A DNA stretch of 64,000 bases from positions 186,001-250,000 of the forward strand of contig NZ_JAIUCZ020000014.1 of NCBI RefSeq assembly GCF_020176955.2, given 5' to 3'. The stretch comes from Nocardia sp. alder85J. GTDB lineage: Bacteria; Actinomycetota; Actinomycetes; Mycobacteriales; Mycobacteriaceae. A program made the position numbers and the translations under genes. Positions within the stretch are counted from its first letter, which is position 1, and every line of letters starts with the position of its first letter. The notes under the pieces were generated by a model that saw only the letters and a program-made list of their open reading frames with translations, ran no database searches and was not told the origin of the DNA. Of this stretch, positions 9,360-19,241 are shown piece by piece.

Positions 9360-10461
9360 GCCAGTGTTTTGAAAGTGGGTGAGGGCGGGCAGGTACCCGC
9401 CCTCACCCGTGGTGGAGCCATTGGTTGATGGCTGTGATGTGGACGGTGGCCTGGTAGCGGACGGCGAGTTTGTCGTATCTGGTTGCCATGGCACGGTTTT
9501 CCTTCAACTGACCGATACCGCACTCCACGGCATGACGTTGCTTGTAATCCTCGGCGTCGAACGCTGGTGGTCGTCCACCGGCGGAGCCTTTCTTCTTGCG
9601 GTGGGCGGCCTGGTCTACCTTGATCGGGATGGTGGCCTTGATCCCGCGTCCGCGCAGGCACGCACGATTGGCGGCTGAGCTGTAGGCCTTGTCGGCACGT
9701 ACTCGCTCCGGCCGGGTACGCGGTCGTCCTTTCCCGGGCCGCGGCACCGAGATACCGTCGAGCACGGCCGTGAACTGCGGGCTGTCGCCCCGCTGACCGG
9801 CGGTGATCACGATCGAGAGGACCTTGCGGCCCTGCTCGGTGGCCAGGTGTGTCTTGGTGGTCCAGCCGCCACGGGAACGCCCGAGCGCGTGGTCGGCTGG
9901 CTCGGTATCGACTCCGCCGGGCGACTCGACCTGGGTGTGGCCCTCGCGGCGGGCTCCGCCGGCGTGCCGATGAGCCCGGGCGATAGTGGAATCCACACTC
10001 ACCTGCCACACGATCCGGCCGCCCGCATCGGCGAAGGCCTGCAACATCGTCCAGATCAGCGCCCACACTCCCGCGCGCTGCCAGCGCCGGAATAACCCGT
10101 ACACCGTCTGCCAGTGCCCGTAGCATTCGGGCACGTCGCGCCACGGTGTCCCGCATCGGGTGCGCCATCTGATCCCGTCGATGAGCTGTCGTTTCGTCCA
10201 TTTCGGCGGGCGGCCCGCCTTCTTGCCACGAGGCAGCAGCGGTTCCAGCCGAGCCCACTGGGCGTCGGTCAGGTCTGCTCGCCTCGTCACCGATACGCTG
10301 GTCACGAGGTCTCCGGTAGTGCTGGTTTTGCTTGGTCGCTGAACCTTCTACCGGAGACCTCGCTCGCATCAGGTCATCGACACGCCAACGCCGGCAACAC
10401 CTTCCGACCTTCGGGTTGAGGGGCGCCGCCCCTCAACCCGAACCACTTTCAAAACACTGGC
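9360..10461 (-). mobile_element. Intact IS5-family insertion sequence (~1.1 kb)
   Basis: Inverted repeats are perfect for the first 19 bp: GCCAGTGTTTTGAAAGTGG at 9360-9378 and its complement ending at 10461. Both ends are flanked by TA, consistent with a 2-bp target duplication. The element holds one transposase gene on the minus strand. Each end carries a hairpin just inside the repeat: GAGGGCGGG/CCCGCCCTC near 9381-9404 and a perfect 13-bp stem near 10411-10440. These may stop transcription entering the transposase gene from outside. The size fits the IS5 family. Confidence 0.9.
9403..10305 (-). CDS. IS5-family DDE transposase
   Basis: A 300-residue full-length transposase. The N-terminal DUF4096-type DNA-binding domain reads LTDAQWARLEPLLP at about 12-25, with GIRWRTRCGTPWRDVP at about 44-59. 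The catalytic core shows VSVDSTIARAHRHA (first Asp), RADKAYSS (second Asp) and ECGIGQLKENRAMATRYDK (Glu). GTG at 10305 is preceded by GGAG at a good distance. With intact repeats and an unbroken frame, this copy is probably still able to move. Confidence 0.92.
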   Translation of the reverse strand: MTSVSVTRRADLTDAQWARLEPLLPRGKKAGRPPKWTKRQLIDGIRWRTRCGTPWRDVPECYGHWQTVYGLFRRWQRAGVWALIWTMLQAFADAGGRIVWQVSVDSTIARAHRHAGGARREGHTQVESPGGVDTEPADHALGRSRGGWTTKTHLATEQGRKVLSIVITAGQRGDSPQFTAVLDGISVPRPGKGRPRTRPERVRADKAYSSAANRACLRGRGIKATIPIKVDQAAHRKKKGSAGGRPPAFDAEDYKQRHAVECGIGQLKENRAMATRYDKLAVRYQATVHITAINQWLHHG

Positions 10462-10477
10462 TAGTGGCACCGGTGCC

Positions 10478-10552
10478 GGAGGAATTCGGACATCCCATTG
10501 ATTTCACATGAGAGTGGGTGTTCACTTTCATCGTGACAGGCGACACAGTCGG
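10478..10552 (+). repeat. 75-bp repeat, copy 2, upstream of the MFS gene
   Basis: The partner of 7347-7421 (about 84% identity). It starts just outside the IS right end and lies about 350 bp before the MFS start. The remaining 10553-10902 holds no other gene I can support, so this is probably the long leader and control region of the MFS gene. Confidence 0.65.
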
Positions 10553-10902
10553 GCACAGACCGGCTGGCGCCCGTCGCGGTCACCTAAAACGTCCCGGAGT
10601 CCGGGAATGCGACGTCGAGGAGCGCCATGTCCGACCTATCCGGCGAGCCGAGGGCCTCCGGGATCGGCATCCATGACCGCTCGGAACCGCCACTTCCGCG
10701 CACTTCGCGCCCCACGGTATGAGCTCAGCTGCCGCCATCCGGCCGATGGCGGCCTGAGAAACACAGCGCAGGCGATTCGCACAACGTCGAGCACCACGTG
10801 CTGTCGCAGTAATTGTCCCGAAGTCACCCTTTTCTCCGGCAGGTGATGCGGTCGTGCATCTCGACCTGCCGATGATCGGCACCCGTTTGCCCAGGAGCCC
10901 CG

Positions 10903-12528
10903 ATGACCGCTGTACCCATAACCTCCGATTCGCGACAGACCGAAGAACTCGACACCGGGCGTCTTCCCGACGACACCTCTCGCGGGCGGATCCTCGCCAT
11001 CGTCGTGGCGATGGTGCTGCTCTCGGAGGTGACCGCATTCCAGCTGACCATGGTCGGCGCCTCCCTGCAGAAGATCACCACAACGTTCTCCCACGTCGGC
11101 GCCGACATCAACTGGGCGGTGATCGTCTCCGGGATCGTCGGCGCCGCCACCACGCCGATCCTGGGGAAACTCAGTGATATCTGGGGCAAGAAACGGGTCT
11201 TCCTGCTGTGCGGCTTATTCTTCCTGGTGGGGTGCCTGCTGGACGCGGTCACCAGTGACTGGTGGCTGTTCCTGCTCGGGCGCGGCCTGCAGGCGTTCAC
11301 GGTCGTGATGATGATCATCTCCTATGGTTTGGTCCGGGACCTGTTGCCCCGCAAGCACATTCCGCTGGCACTGGGTGTGGTCGCCGGCGGGGTCGGTTTC
11401 TCCTCGCTGATCGGCCCGGTCGTCGCCGGTCTGCTGGTCGACAACTTCGAGTGGCGGGCCATGTTCTGGTTCCTCGCCGCCTACGCCGTGGTGTCGATGA
11501 TCGTGTTCGCGCTCGTCGTGCCGGAGTCGAAACTCCGTGTCCGCCAGCGCATCCAGCCCTACGGCATCCTCTCCCTGTCGGCGGGCACCCTGCTGGTGCT
11601 GATCTACGCCGACAAGGGACAGGACTGGGGCTGGGGCCGGGTACCGACGCTGGGGTGGTTGATCGCCGGACTGGTGCTGATCGCGGCGTTCCCGCTGATC
11701 GAATCCCGTTCCAGCGCACCGATCATGGACATGAAGCTGCTGCGCAGCCCGAAGGTCGGCCTCACCCTGCTGCTGATGCTCTTCGGTGTCGCGGTTCTCG
11801 CGGTCAATCCCACCGCCACCGGCTACATGACTCAGACCCCCGATCAGAACGCGCTGAAACAGACCGTCGTTCAGAGCGTCATCGAGCAGGCGCACCAGAC
11901 CGCGGGAGTCCCCCTGCCGGCGTCGGTGGTCCACGTCACCCTCAATCCCGGCTATCACTACGGCAACGGGTTCGGGCTGCTGGGCTTCGCCCTGCACATC
12001 ACGATCATGACCGGTATCGCCGGCCTCGTCTTCGGTGTAATCGGTGGCATTCTCGCCCGCCGTGTCGGCGCCCGGATCCTCGCGATCGTCGCGTGCGTGA
12101 TCACCGGCGGCGTCGCCGCCTGCTCCGCGGTCGCGATGACCCACTACTCCTGGCAGGCATTCGCTGTACTGGCCGGGATATTCGGTATCGGCTTCGCGTT
12201 CTTCTATACCGCGGGGTCGGTGCTCATCGTCGATGCCCTGCCCGAGGACCAGCAGGGCATCGGATCCGGCATGCTCGGCGTCACCATGGGTCTCGGCTCG
12301 GCCATCGGCACCTCGATCCTGGCCGCGTTCCAGTCTGCCCACCCCATCACCGCGCACATCGAGGTCATGGGACGCACCATCGACCAACCCATTCCACAGG
12401 TGTTCGGCGACCGCGGCTACTCGCTGACCTTCTGGTTCATGACCGCCCTGGTCGCCGTCGCCCTCATGATCGCCGTGTTCATGCGACACGGCCGCCAGCC
12501 CAGCACCGCCGGATTCATCGTCGCGTAA
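10903..12528 (+). CDS. MFS multidrug exporter, DHA2 (14-TM) type
   Basis: A 541-residue integral membrane transporter, probably a proton-driven drug or metabolite exporter. TM1 begins at about residue 28. Motif A of the family is visible as GKLSDIWGKKRVFL (about 92-105), and motif C-like Gly-rich VVAGGVGFSSLIGP sits at about 158-171. A long external loop of roughly 60 residues (about 305-365) with a NPGYHYGNGFG segment splits the C-terminal half, as in DHA2 proteins. AGGAG lies 6 nt before the ATG. A decayed second copy of the last ~155 residues is at 26320-26790, again next to the small secreted protein gene. Confidence 0.9.
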   Translation: MTAVPITSDSRQTEELDTGRLPDDTSRGRILAIVVAMVLLSEVTAFQLTMVGASLQKITTTFSHVGADINWAVIVSGIVGAATTPILGKLSDIWGKKRVFLLCGLFFLVGCLLDAVTSDWWLFLLGRGLQAFTVVMMIISYGLVRDLLPRKHIPLALGVVAGGVGFSSLIGPVVAGLLVDNFEWRAMFWFLAAYAVVSMIVFALVVPESKLRVRQRIQPYGILSLSAGTLLVLIYADKGQDWGWGRVPTLGWLIAGLVLIAAFPLIESRSSAPIMDMKLLRSPKVGLTLLLMLFGVAVLAVNPTATGYMTQTPDQNALKQTVVQSVIEQAHQTAGVPLPASVVHVTLNPGYHYGNGFGLLGFALHITIMTGIAGLVFGVIGGILARRVGARILAIVACVITGGVAACSAVAMTHYSWQAFAVLAGIFGIGFAFFYTAGSVLIVDALPEDQQGIGSGMLGVTMGLGSAIGTSILAAFQSAHPITAHIEVMGRTIDQPIPQVFGDRGYSLTFWFMTALVAVALMIAVFMRHGRQPSTAGFIVA

Positions 12529-12619
12529 ACTCGGCCGATCGCACCCGTAGTCCCGGGACACACACGAAGAGATCGGCCCCGAACAGCACATCTGTGGCCC
12601 GGACCGGGTAGCGCGACAG

Positions 12620-12795
12620 CATCGGCGCTATCGATGGTGGTGGCCCCGATAACCATCACGACACTGCCGGTCGTGACGGAAGTCTTCGTGCAGAAGATAG
12701 CCAGCATGGCTACCGCGACATGTTTCGCCCATGTCACGAGACGGCCGGTGTAGCCGCAGTCGGCCTGCACCTCGCTGATAGTGACAAACTTCGCG
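12620..12795 (-). pseudogene. IS5-type transposase fragment
   Basis: The minus strand reads VQADCGYTGRLVTWAKHVA followed by degenerate sequence. 'ADGGYAG.LV.WAK' is the second-Asp region of one IS5-type transposase group (family knowledge), here with Gly replaced by Cys. Only about 55 codons survive. It sits exactly where the downstream GH2 glycosidase gene loses its C-terminus, so this insertion probably truncated that gene. Confidence 0.6.
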
Positions 12796-12804
12796 CATAG
12801 CATG

Positions 12805-14433
12805 TTAGTAGTCCCAGCCCGTCCAGGTGAAATCGCCGATGACCTCACGGAAGCCGCCGGACCAGATCCCAGTTGCCGTCGATGTGGGTGGGGAAGGTCT
12901 CGGCGCCCAGGATGATTCGCCCCGGGAACAGCTCCGCGTCCAGCTCGTAGCGGCTCTCGGCGTAGTTCATGCCCGCCACGTCGAGCACCGAGTACGCTTC
13001 CACCGTGCAGACGGTGGCCAACTCCGAGGCGGCGACGGCGTTCATCGCGTCGCCCAGATCCGCCATCACCGTATTGACGCCGGCGTTCTCCGAAATCGAC
13101 TGTCCCCCCGACTTCTTCAGCTCGTCGAGCACCGCGAGCATGTTGTTGACCGCATTGGTAACGAAGCGGGTGCCGTCCAGCCGCGGACCTTCTCGGCCAG
13201 GCGGCGAGCCCACGCCGCGCCCGCCGGATTCCCGACCTCGGGGATCTCGTTGCCGATCGAATACATGACGACGCTGGGATGATTGAAGTCTCTGTCCACC
13301 AACGCTTCCAGATCGCGTTCCCACCATTGTGCGAAGTGCAGGCTGTAGTCGAAGGGGCTCTTCGCGGTGGCCCACGTGTCGAACGCCTCGTCGAGAACCA
13401 GCATGCCGAGCCGGTCACAGGCGTCGAGCATTGCGGTGCTCATCGGATGGTGCGACATGCGGATGGCGTTGAATCCGGCCGCTTTGAGGATTTCGACCCG
13501 GCGTTGCTCGGCCCCGGCGTAGGTCGCCGCGCCGAGGGGCCCGTTGTCGTGGTGAATGCAGGCTCCGCGCAGCTCGACCGTCGTGCCGTTGATCCACAAC
13601 CCGTGCGCCGGATCCAATCGCAGCGACCGGATGCCGAACATCGCTGCGTCCCGGTCGATCTCGACATCACCGTCGGACAGTGCGACGACGCATTCGTACA
13701 GCTCGGGACTGTCGGCGCTCCACAGCAGCGGCGTACGCACGTACAGCCGCTGACGCAGCGTTGCCGTTTCGCGGGGCCCCAGGCTGATCGGCGCACTGCC
13801 GATGGCGACCCGCGCCCCGGCCCGGTCGCGGATCTCCACGCAGGCCACGACCGTGCGCAGGAACTCGGAGTCGTTGGTCACGGCGACGGCGACCTCGACG
13901 ACCGCCCGTTCGGCGTCGATATCGGGTGTGGCGACCCGCACACCGTGCGGCGGGATCCGGACCGGCCCACCGACAAGCAGCCAGGTGTCGCGGTAGATCC
14001 CGCCCCCGCTGTACCACCGGGAGTCGCGATGATTGCGCGTCTCCACGCGAATGTCGTTGTCGCCGCCGTACTTCAGGAATGCGGTGGCATCGATCCGGAA
14101 CTGCGAGTACCCGTAGGGCCGCTGGCCGGCGTACGCGCTGTTGACATAGACCATCGCGTCCCGGTACGCGCCGTCGAACTCGACGATCACCGTTTTACCC
14201 CGGTCTTCCTCCGGGACCGCGAAGGTTTTCCGATACTCGAACACCCCGCTGGGGTAGTAGGCGACGCTCCCGCCCTCTCCGCTGTCGTCGCCCGGCCGCT
14301 CCCGGCCCGACTCGACGACCGCATCGTGCGGAACCGTCACCGATCGGAACGGCACGGCCTGCCCGGACAACTCGGCGAACGGGTTGGGCTTCTGCCTGAC
14401 CTGCCATTCGTCGTTGAAACAGGTGCGGAACAC
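12805..14433 (-). pseudogene. GH2 glycoside hydrolase (beta-galactosidase-like), frameshifted and truncated
   Basis: From GTG 14433 the protein opens FRTCFNDEWQVRQKPN and FAELSG, the usual start of GH2 enzymes. A sugar-binding jelly-roll, an Ig-like domain and the catalytic barrel follow. The acid/base Glu is in VVMYSIGNEIPEVGN and the nucleophile Glu in IILGAETFP. The first frame is lost near 13185, the next (…VTNAVNNMLAVLDEL to NWDLVRRLP) near 12847, and a third (EVIGDFTWTGWDY) stops at TAA 12805-12807. The C-terminal third is missing, replaced by an IS5 fragment. GCGAGG sits 6 nt before the GTG; a TTG at 14493 overlaps the upstream control box and is less likely. The role would have been release of arabinosyl or galactosyl units. 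Confidence 0.85.
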
Positions 14434-14489
14434 CTTGCCTCGCTTCTGTATCGGGACGGGGACGCAGGCAGTGACCCGGCCGCGGCCGT

Positions 14490-14519
14490 CCAATATTTCT
14501 ACCAGTGGTTTATTATGCC
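14490..14519 (-). promoter_or_regulatory. Arabinose-locus box D, before the GH2 gene
   Basis: Read on the minus strand, CCATCGGCATAATAAACC then ACTGGTAG matches the 25-bp element also found at 14549-14570, 19242-19265 and 20450-20473. It lies about 60 bp upstream of the GH2 start and about 30 bp from box B, which faces the TetR gene. It is presumably an operator. Confidence 0.65.
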
Positions 14520-14548
14520 GATGGTATAGAACCCCGCAGGCGGAAAGC

Positions 14549-14571
14549 CGGAAAATATAGTCTGATGGTAG
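14549..14571 (+). promoter_or_regulatory. Arabinose-locus box B, before the TetR gene
   Basis: Plus-strand CCGGAAAATATAGTCTGATG then GTAG. It is the most diverged of the four boxes (CTGATGG in place of CCANTGG) and lies about 50 bp before the tetR start. ATATAGT may double as the -10. Confidence 0.6.
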
Positions 14572-14622
14572 CTTTTATGGAGGTCGTGACCCGATCGGCC
14601 GATCATCAAGTGAGGAGCAACG

Positions 14623-15225
14623 ATGAGCGCGTCGACCGCCCCGGGTGCCGCACGCCACAGGTTCGTTCCGCCGCCGCCACCCCGGACTCCGAAGGCGGCC
14701 GGAACCCGACGGCGTTTGCTGGATCTGGCCGCCCGGCAGTTCATCGAACGCGGCTACAGCGCGGTGTCGATGAACGACATCGCGACCGCGGCCGACCTCA
14801 CCAAGGGAGCCCTCTACGGGCATTTCCGGTCCAAGGGACAGCTGCTCGTCGAGGTGATCCGCTGGAAGCACAGCGAGCGGGAACAGGAGCCGGACTTCGT
14901 TGCGACGCTGGCCGATCCGGAGCGCGGGCTGGAGCTGATGTACGACAGCGCGGGCCGCGACATCCGGCTGCTGGACGTCGACGCCGCCGCGGCCGCCCGG
15001 CACGATCCGGATATCGCCGCGGGCCTGGAGGACATCTACCGCGAGCGGCACGCCTGGATTCGCGATGCCATCACCGGCGTTTCCGATCCCGACACCGCTG
15101 TCTGGCTGCTGTTCGCGCTGTCGGCGGGTATCGGCATGCAGGAGGCGGTCGGTTCGCCGCTGCCCGACACCGATCGGCTGCGTGCGGCGCTGCGTACGAC
15201 GGTGGATTCCCTCGGCCGGGGATGA
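14623..15225 (+). CDS. TetR-family regulator, probably of the arabinose locus
   Basis: A 200-residue repressor. After a Pro-rich N-terminal tail, the TetR helix-turn-helix spans about residues 27-73 (TRRRLLDLAARQFIERGY…, then DLTKGALYGHFRSKGQL). The rest is an all-helical ligand-binding and dimer domain. GAGGAG precedes the ATG by 6 nt. The gene is divergent from the GH2 glycosidase and convergent with araB. Two copies of the locus-wide box lie between it and the GH2 gene, so autoregulation and control of the ara genes is the simplest reading. The effector (arabinose or a derivative) is inference. Confidence 0.88.
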   Translation: MSASTAPGAARHRFVPPPPPRTPKAAGTRRRLLDLAARQFIERGYSAVSMNDIATAADLTKGALYGHFRSKGQLLVEVIRWKHSEREQEPDFVATLADPERGLELMYDSAGRDIRLLDVDAAAAARHDPDIAAGLEDIYRERHAWIRDAITGVSDPDTAVWLLFALSAGIGMQEAVGSPLPDTDRLRAALRTTVDSLGRG

Positions 15226-15303
15226 CGGGACCGCCCGGCGAGGCGAGGCGTCGCTGGCACCTCGGGGGTCGTGGCAGATACCGGCGCAGGAGGTGGTGGG
15301 CGC

Positions 15304-16952
15304 TCACGGGGTCGTGGGTGCGGTCGTGGTGCGCATGTCGTGCAGCCGGTGCATCAACCGGCCGTCGGCGAAGCGGTCGTGCAGCTCGCGATAGAGCCGG
15401 TAGAGGTCGTCGTAGGCGCGGGCGCGCGCGGGGTCGGGCCGGTATGCGTCCCGGTGACGGCGGCCCATGGCCGCGGCGGCGGTGGGAATGTCGGGGTGGT
15501 GCCCGGCCGCGACGGCGGCGTGGATGGCGGCGCCGAGCGCCGGTCCCTGTCCGGAGGCGATGACCGACAGGGGCCGGCCGAGGATGTCGGCGTAGGTCCG
15601 CATCAGGAAGGTGTTGCGGGTCAGTCCCCCGGCGACGATGAACTCCTCGACGGGAACGCCTGCGGCATCGAAGGTTTCGACGATCAGCCGGGCTCCGAAG
15701 GCGGTGGCCTCGATCAGCGCGCGGTAGATGTCCTCGGGCCGGGTGGCCAGCGTCTGGCCGATCAGCAGCCCGGACAGGTCGTGGTCAACGAGGATCGAGC
15801 GGTTGCCGTTGTTCCAGTCCAGCGCGATCAGCCCGTGCGCACCCACCGGTTGTGCGGCGGCGCGCTCGGTCAGGTACTCGTGGATGCCGAGCCCGCGCTC
15901 CGCCGCGGCGGCGTGATCGACGGCGGGCACGCAGTTCTCGGTGAACCAGGCGAAGATGTCACCGACACCCGACTGGCCCGCTTCGTATCCCCACAGGCCC
16001 GCGACGATGCCGTCGGCGACCACCCCGCACATGCCGAGGACGTCGGCGAGCCGATCCGAGGGCATGATGTGACAGGTGGAGGTGCCCATGATCGCGACCA
16101 TCCGGCCCGGCGCCACGGCGTCGGCGGCGGCCGCGGTGACGTGGGCGTCGATATTGCCGACGGCGACCGCGGTACCCGCGCGCAGTCCGGTCCAGGCGGC
16201 GGCGCGCGCGGTCAGCGATCCGGCGCGGCTGCCGAGCGCGGACACCTGCGGGCCGAGTTTGCCGGTGAGACCGGCGAATCCGGGATGCAGGGCGGCGAGA
16301 TAGTCCCGGGACGGGTAGTCGCCGTCCTGCCGGATCGCCTAGTATCCGGCGGTGGCGACGTTGCGGGTCTCGACGCCGGTCAACTGCCAGACGATCCAGT
16401 CGGCGGCCTCGATCCACCGGTCGGCGGCCGCGTAGAGCTCGGGATCCTCCTCGAGGATCTGCAGCGCCTTGGCGACCGCCCATTCCGCGGAGATCCGGCC
16501 GCCGTAGCGGGACAGCCACTTCTCGCCCCGCGCGGCGGCCAGTTCGGTGATCCGATCGGCTTGCCGTTGTGCCGCATGGTGTTTCCACAACTTCGGCCAG
16601 GCGCGCGGCCGGCCGGGCAGCAGATCCGCCAGCGGGGTGCCGTCGGCGGTGGCGGGCAGGATCGTGCAGGAGGTGAAATCGCGCCGATGCCGACGATCCG
16701 GGCGGCGGGCACGCCCGCGGCGGCCAGCGCCGCGGGCACCGCGGTACGGAGGACATCGATCCAGTCACCCGGCGCCTGCAGCGCCCAGCCGTCCCCGAGC
16801 GGTGTGCCGTCGGGCAGCGCCCGTTCGAGCACGCCGTGGCGGTATTCGTGTGTGGCGGAGGCGATTTCGGTGCCGTCGGCGACGCGGACCACCACCGCCC
16901 GGCCGGACAGGGTGCCGAAGTCGACGCCGATGGTGCAGTAGCCGGTTTCCAC
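15304..16952 (-). pseudogene. araB: Ribulokinase, broken by a frameshift and a nonsense codon
   Basis: An FGGY-family kinase that would phosphorylate L-ribulose. The N-terminus GYCTIGVDFGTLSGRAVVV holds the phosphate-binding loop. The frame is lost near 16670 at IVGIGA, where one base is missing before DFTSCTILPATADGTPL. The middle (…DRWIEAADWIVWQLTG) then meets an in-frame TAG at 16339 where family members have Lys (AGY-K-AIRQDG). The last 313 residues, including GNIDAHV, GTSTCH and the FIVAGGLTRNTFLM block, are open and well conserved. The start is GTG 16952 with GAGGAGG upstream, 10 nt after the araA stop. A nonsense codon plus a frameshift makes sequencing error alone unlikely. Confidence 0.88.
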
Positions 16953-16962
16953 CGCGTCCTCC

Positions 16963-18471
16963 TCAGAAGCCTTGTGCCAGGCGGTAATACGCTTGGTTCC
17001 AGCGGATCTCCCGGATGAACCGGCGACCGGTGGTGTCGGCGTCGATGGCCAGCAGTTCGACTCCGGTCATCTCCGCGAAGTCGGTGAGCGTCTCGATCCC
17101 GACCGCGCGGGTGAGCACGGTGTGGTGCGGGCCGCCGGCGGCCAGCCACGCCTCCGCGGAGGTTCGCAGATCCGGTCGCGGCCGCCACACGGCGCGGGCC
17201 ACCGGCAGCTGCGGCAGCGGAGCCGGCGGGTCCACGACGTCGATCTCGTTGGCGACCAAGCGGAATCGCTCACCGAGGTCGATCAGGCCGGCGACGAGGG
17301 CCGGACCGGGTTCGGCGTCGAACACCAGCCGGACGGGGTCCTCGCGGGCGCCGATCGACAGCGGGTGGATCTCGAGGGACGGCCGGTTCGCGGTGATCGA
17401 CGGGCAGACCTCGAGCATGTGCGCACCGAGGATCAGCTCGTGGCCCGGCGCGAGATGGTAGGTGTAGTCCTCCATGAACGAGGTCCCGCCCGGCAGGCCC
17501 GCCCCCATCGTCTTCAGGGCGCGCAGCAGGGCGGCGGTCTTCCAGTCGCCCTCGCCACCGAATCCGTAGCCGTCGGCCATCAGGCGCTGCACCGCCAGCC
17601 CGGGTAGCTGGCGGAGTCCGCCGAGATCCTCGAAATTCGTGGTGAACGCCCCGAACCCACCCTCGGTGAGGAAGGTGCGCAGCCCGAGCTCGAGACGCGC
17701 GCCGTACCGCAGCGAGTCGTGCCGGTCCCCGCCGGTGCGCAGGTCCGCGGCGACGTCGTAGCGGTCCTGGTATTCGGTGACCAATGTGGTGATCTCGGCG
17801 TCGGCGATCTCGTCGACCACGGCGACCAGGTCGTTGACGCCGTAGGTGTTGACGCTGACACCGAATCGCCGCTGCGCCTCGACCTTGTCGCCCTCGGTGA
17901 CCGCGACGTCGCGCATGTTGTCCCCGAACCGGGCCAGCCGCAGCGCGCGCAGATCGGCCCGCCCGGCCGCGGCCCGTGCCCACCCGACTACCCGGTCGGT
18001 GACGGCCGGATCGCTCACGTGGCCGGCGACGATCGTGCGGGAGACCCCCAGCCGGGTGGCGACGAACCCGAACTCCCGGTCGCCGTGGGCGGCCTGGTTG
18101 AGGTTCATGAAGTCCATATCGATGGTCGTCCAGGGCAATTCGACGTTGAACTGGGTGTGCAGGTGCAGCAGGGGCTTGTCCAGGGCGTCGAGACCGGTGA
18201 TCCACATCTTCGCCGGGGAGAAGGTGTGCATCCAGGCGATCACCCCGAGACAGGTGTCATCGGCGTTGGCGTCCAAGCAGATTCGGCGGATCGCCGCAGC
18301 GCTGGTCAGCACCGGCAGCCAGCGCGCGGTCAGCGGCAGCACACCGGTCAGCCGATCGGCGATCTGCAGGGACTGCTCCCCCACCTGCTGCAGGACCTCG
18401 GGTCCGTACAGGCCCTGGCTGCCGGTCGCGAACCAGACCTCCCGCACCGGTTCCCGGTCGGTCGTCGGCAT
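16963..18471 (-). CDS. araA: L-arabinose isomerase
   Basis: A 502-residue cytoplasmic enzyme converting L-arabinose to L-ribulose, of the usual family length. The opening VWFATGSQGLYGPEVL, FLTEGGFGAFTTNFEDL (metal-binding Glu) and ADGYGFGGEGDWK (second metal Glu) are intact. ATG 18471 has GAGGAG 6 nt upstream; a GTG at 18489 overlapping the araD stop has no such site. The order on the minus strand is araD-araA-araB with gaps of 14 and 10 nt, so they form one operon starting at 19135. It is the only ara gene without damage, while both neighbours in the pathway are broken. Confidence 0.96.
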   Translation of the reverse strand: MPTTDREPVREVWFATGSQGLYGPEVLQQVGEQSLQIADRLTGVLPLTARWLPVLTSAAAIRRICLDANADDTCLGVIAWMHTFSPAKMWITGLDALDKPLLHLHTQFNVELPWTTIDMDFMNLNQAAHGDREFGFVATRLGVSRTIVAGHVSDPAVTDRVVGWARAAAGRADLRALRLARFGDNMRDVAVTEGDKVEAQRRFGVSVNTYGVNDLVAVVDEIADAEITTLVTEYQDRYDVAADLRTGGDRHDSLRYGARLELGLRTFLTEGGFGAFTTNFEDLGGLRQLPGLAVQRLMADGYGFGGEGDWKTAALLRALKTMGAGLPGGTSFMEDYTYHLAPGHELILGAHMLEVCPSITANRPSLEIHPLSIGAREDPVRLVFDAEPGPALVAGLIDLGERFRLVANEIDVVDPPAPLPQLPVARAVWRPRPDLRTSAEAWLAAGGPHHTVLTRAVGIETLTDFAEMTGVELLAIDADTTGRRFIREIRWNQAYYRLAQGF

Positions 18472-18485
18472 ATCGTTCTCCTCGG

Positions 18486-19135
18486 TCACTGGCCGTAGGC
18501 GTTGTGGTAGCGGTCGTACAGATGCTCGACATCGGCGGCCGGCAACAGTACCGGCTCACCGAGCTGCCGGGACAGATGCACGGTACGGGCGACGTCCTCG
18601 CACATCACCGCCGCTTTCACTGCGTCGCGCGCGCCGGCCCCGATCGTGAACACGCCGTGATTGCGCAGCAGCACCGCGGGGCTGCGGTGGCCGCTAGCGT
18701 GCGGACCACAGCCCGGCCGATGTCGTCGCCGCCGATCAGGGCGAACGGTCCCACCGGGATCTCACCACCGAACTCGTCGGCCATCGCCGTCAGCACACAG
18801 GGGATCGGCTCGCCGCGCGCGGCCCATGCGGTGGCGTAGGTGGAATGAGTGTGCGCCACCGCGCCGACATCGGCGCGGTGGCGGTAGATGTAGGCGTGCG
18901 CGAACACGTCGCTGGACGGCTTCAGGGTGTCGCCGGCGACCGGATGCCCGTCCAGGTCACACAACACCATGGATTCCGAGGTCAAGCGGTCGTACGGCAC
19001 GCCACTGGGCTTGATCAGGAACCGGTCACCGGCCACCCGCGCCGAGATGTTGCCGCTGGTCCAGGCAACCAGACCGGAATCGATCAGCACCGCGTGCAGG
19101 CGGGCCAACTCCGCCCGGACAGCATTCTCACTCAT
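18486..19135 (-). pseudogene. araD: L-ribulose-5-phosphate 4-epimerase, frameshifted
   Basis: A class II aldolase/epimerase fold. From ATG 19135, MSENAVRAELARLHAVL and GLVAWTSGNISAR start as family members do, and HTHSTYATAW carries two zinc-binding His. A single-base deletion near 18692 (after VVRTL) throws the frame off. The true continuation, SPAVLLRNHGVFTIGAGA with the third His, is open in the next frame to the stop at 18486. No other damage is seen, so this could be a recent mutation or a read error. It is the first gene of the araDAB operon. Confidence 0.88.
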
Positions 19136-19241
19136 CCCGCTTCTTTCGATCATCGGCACTCCGCCTCGGCACCACACCGTGCACGGCAGGTCCCGGGAGG
19201 GCCGAACCTCGGATGTCACCGGCCACCCCAGAAATTACTAC

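Noticed and set aside
8597..10369. 590-codon open frame on the minus strand
   Set aside because: It runs antisense to and out of frame with the IS5-type transposase, is Arg/Pro-rich and matches no family.
11215..12591. 458-codon frame antisense to the MFS gene
   Set aside because: Composition (Gly/Asp/His-rich) is that of the reverse frame of a GC-rich membrane protein gene; the MFS frame explains the sequence.
15271..16941. 556-codon plus-strand frame across araB
   Set aside because: Shadow of the araB sequence; the FGGY kinase motifs are all on the minus strand.
18472..18489. GTG start of araA overlapping the araD stop
   Set aside because: The ATG at 18471 has GAGGAG at good spacing and matches the family start; the GTG has no ribosome-binding site.
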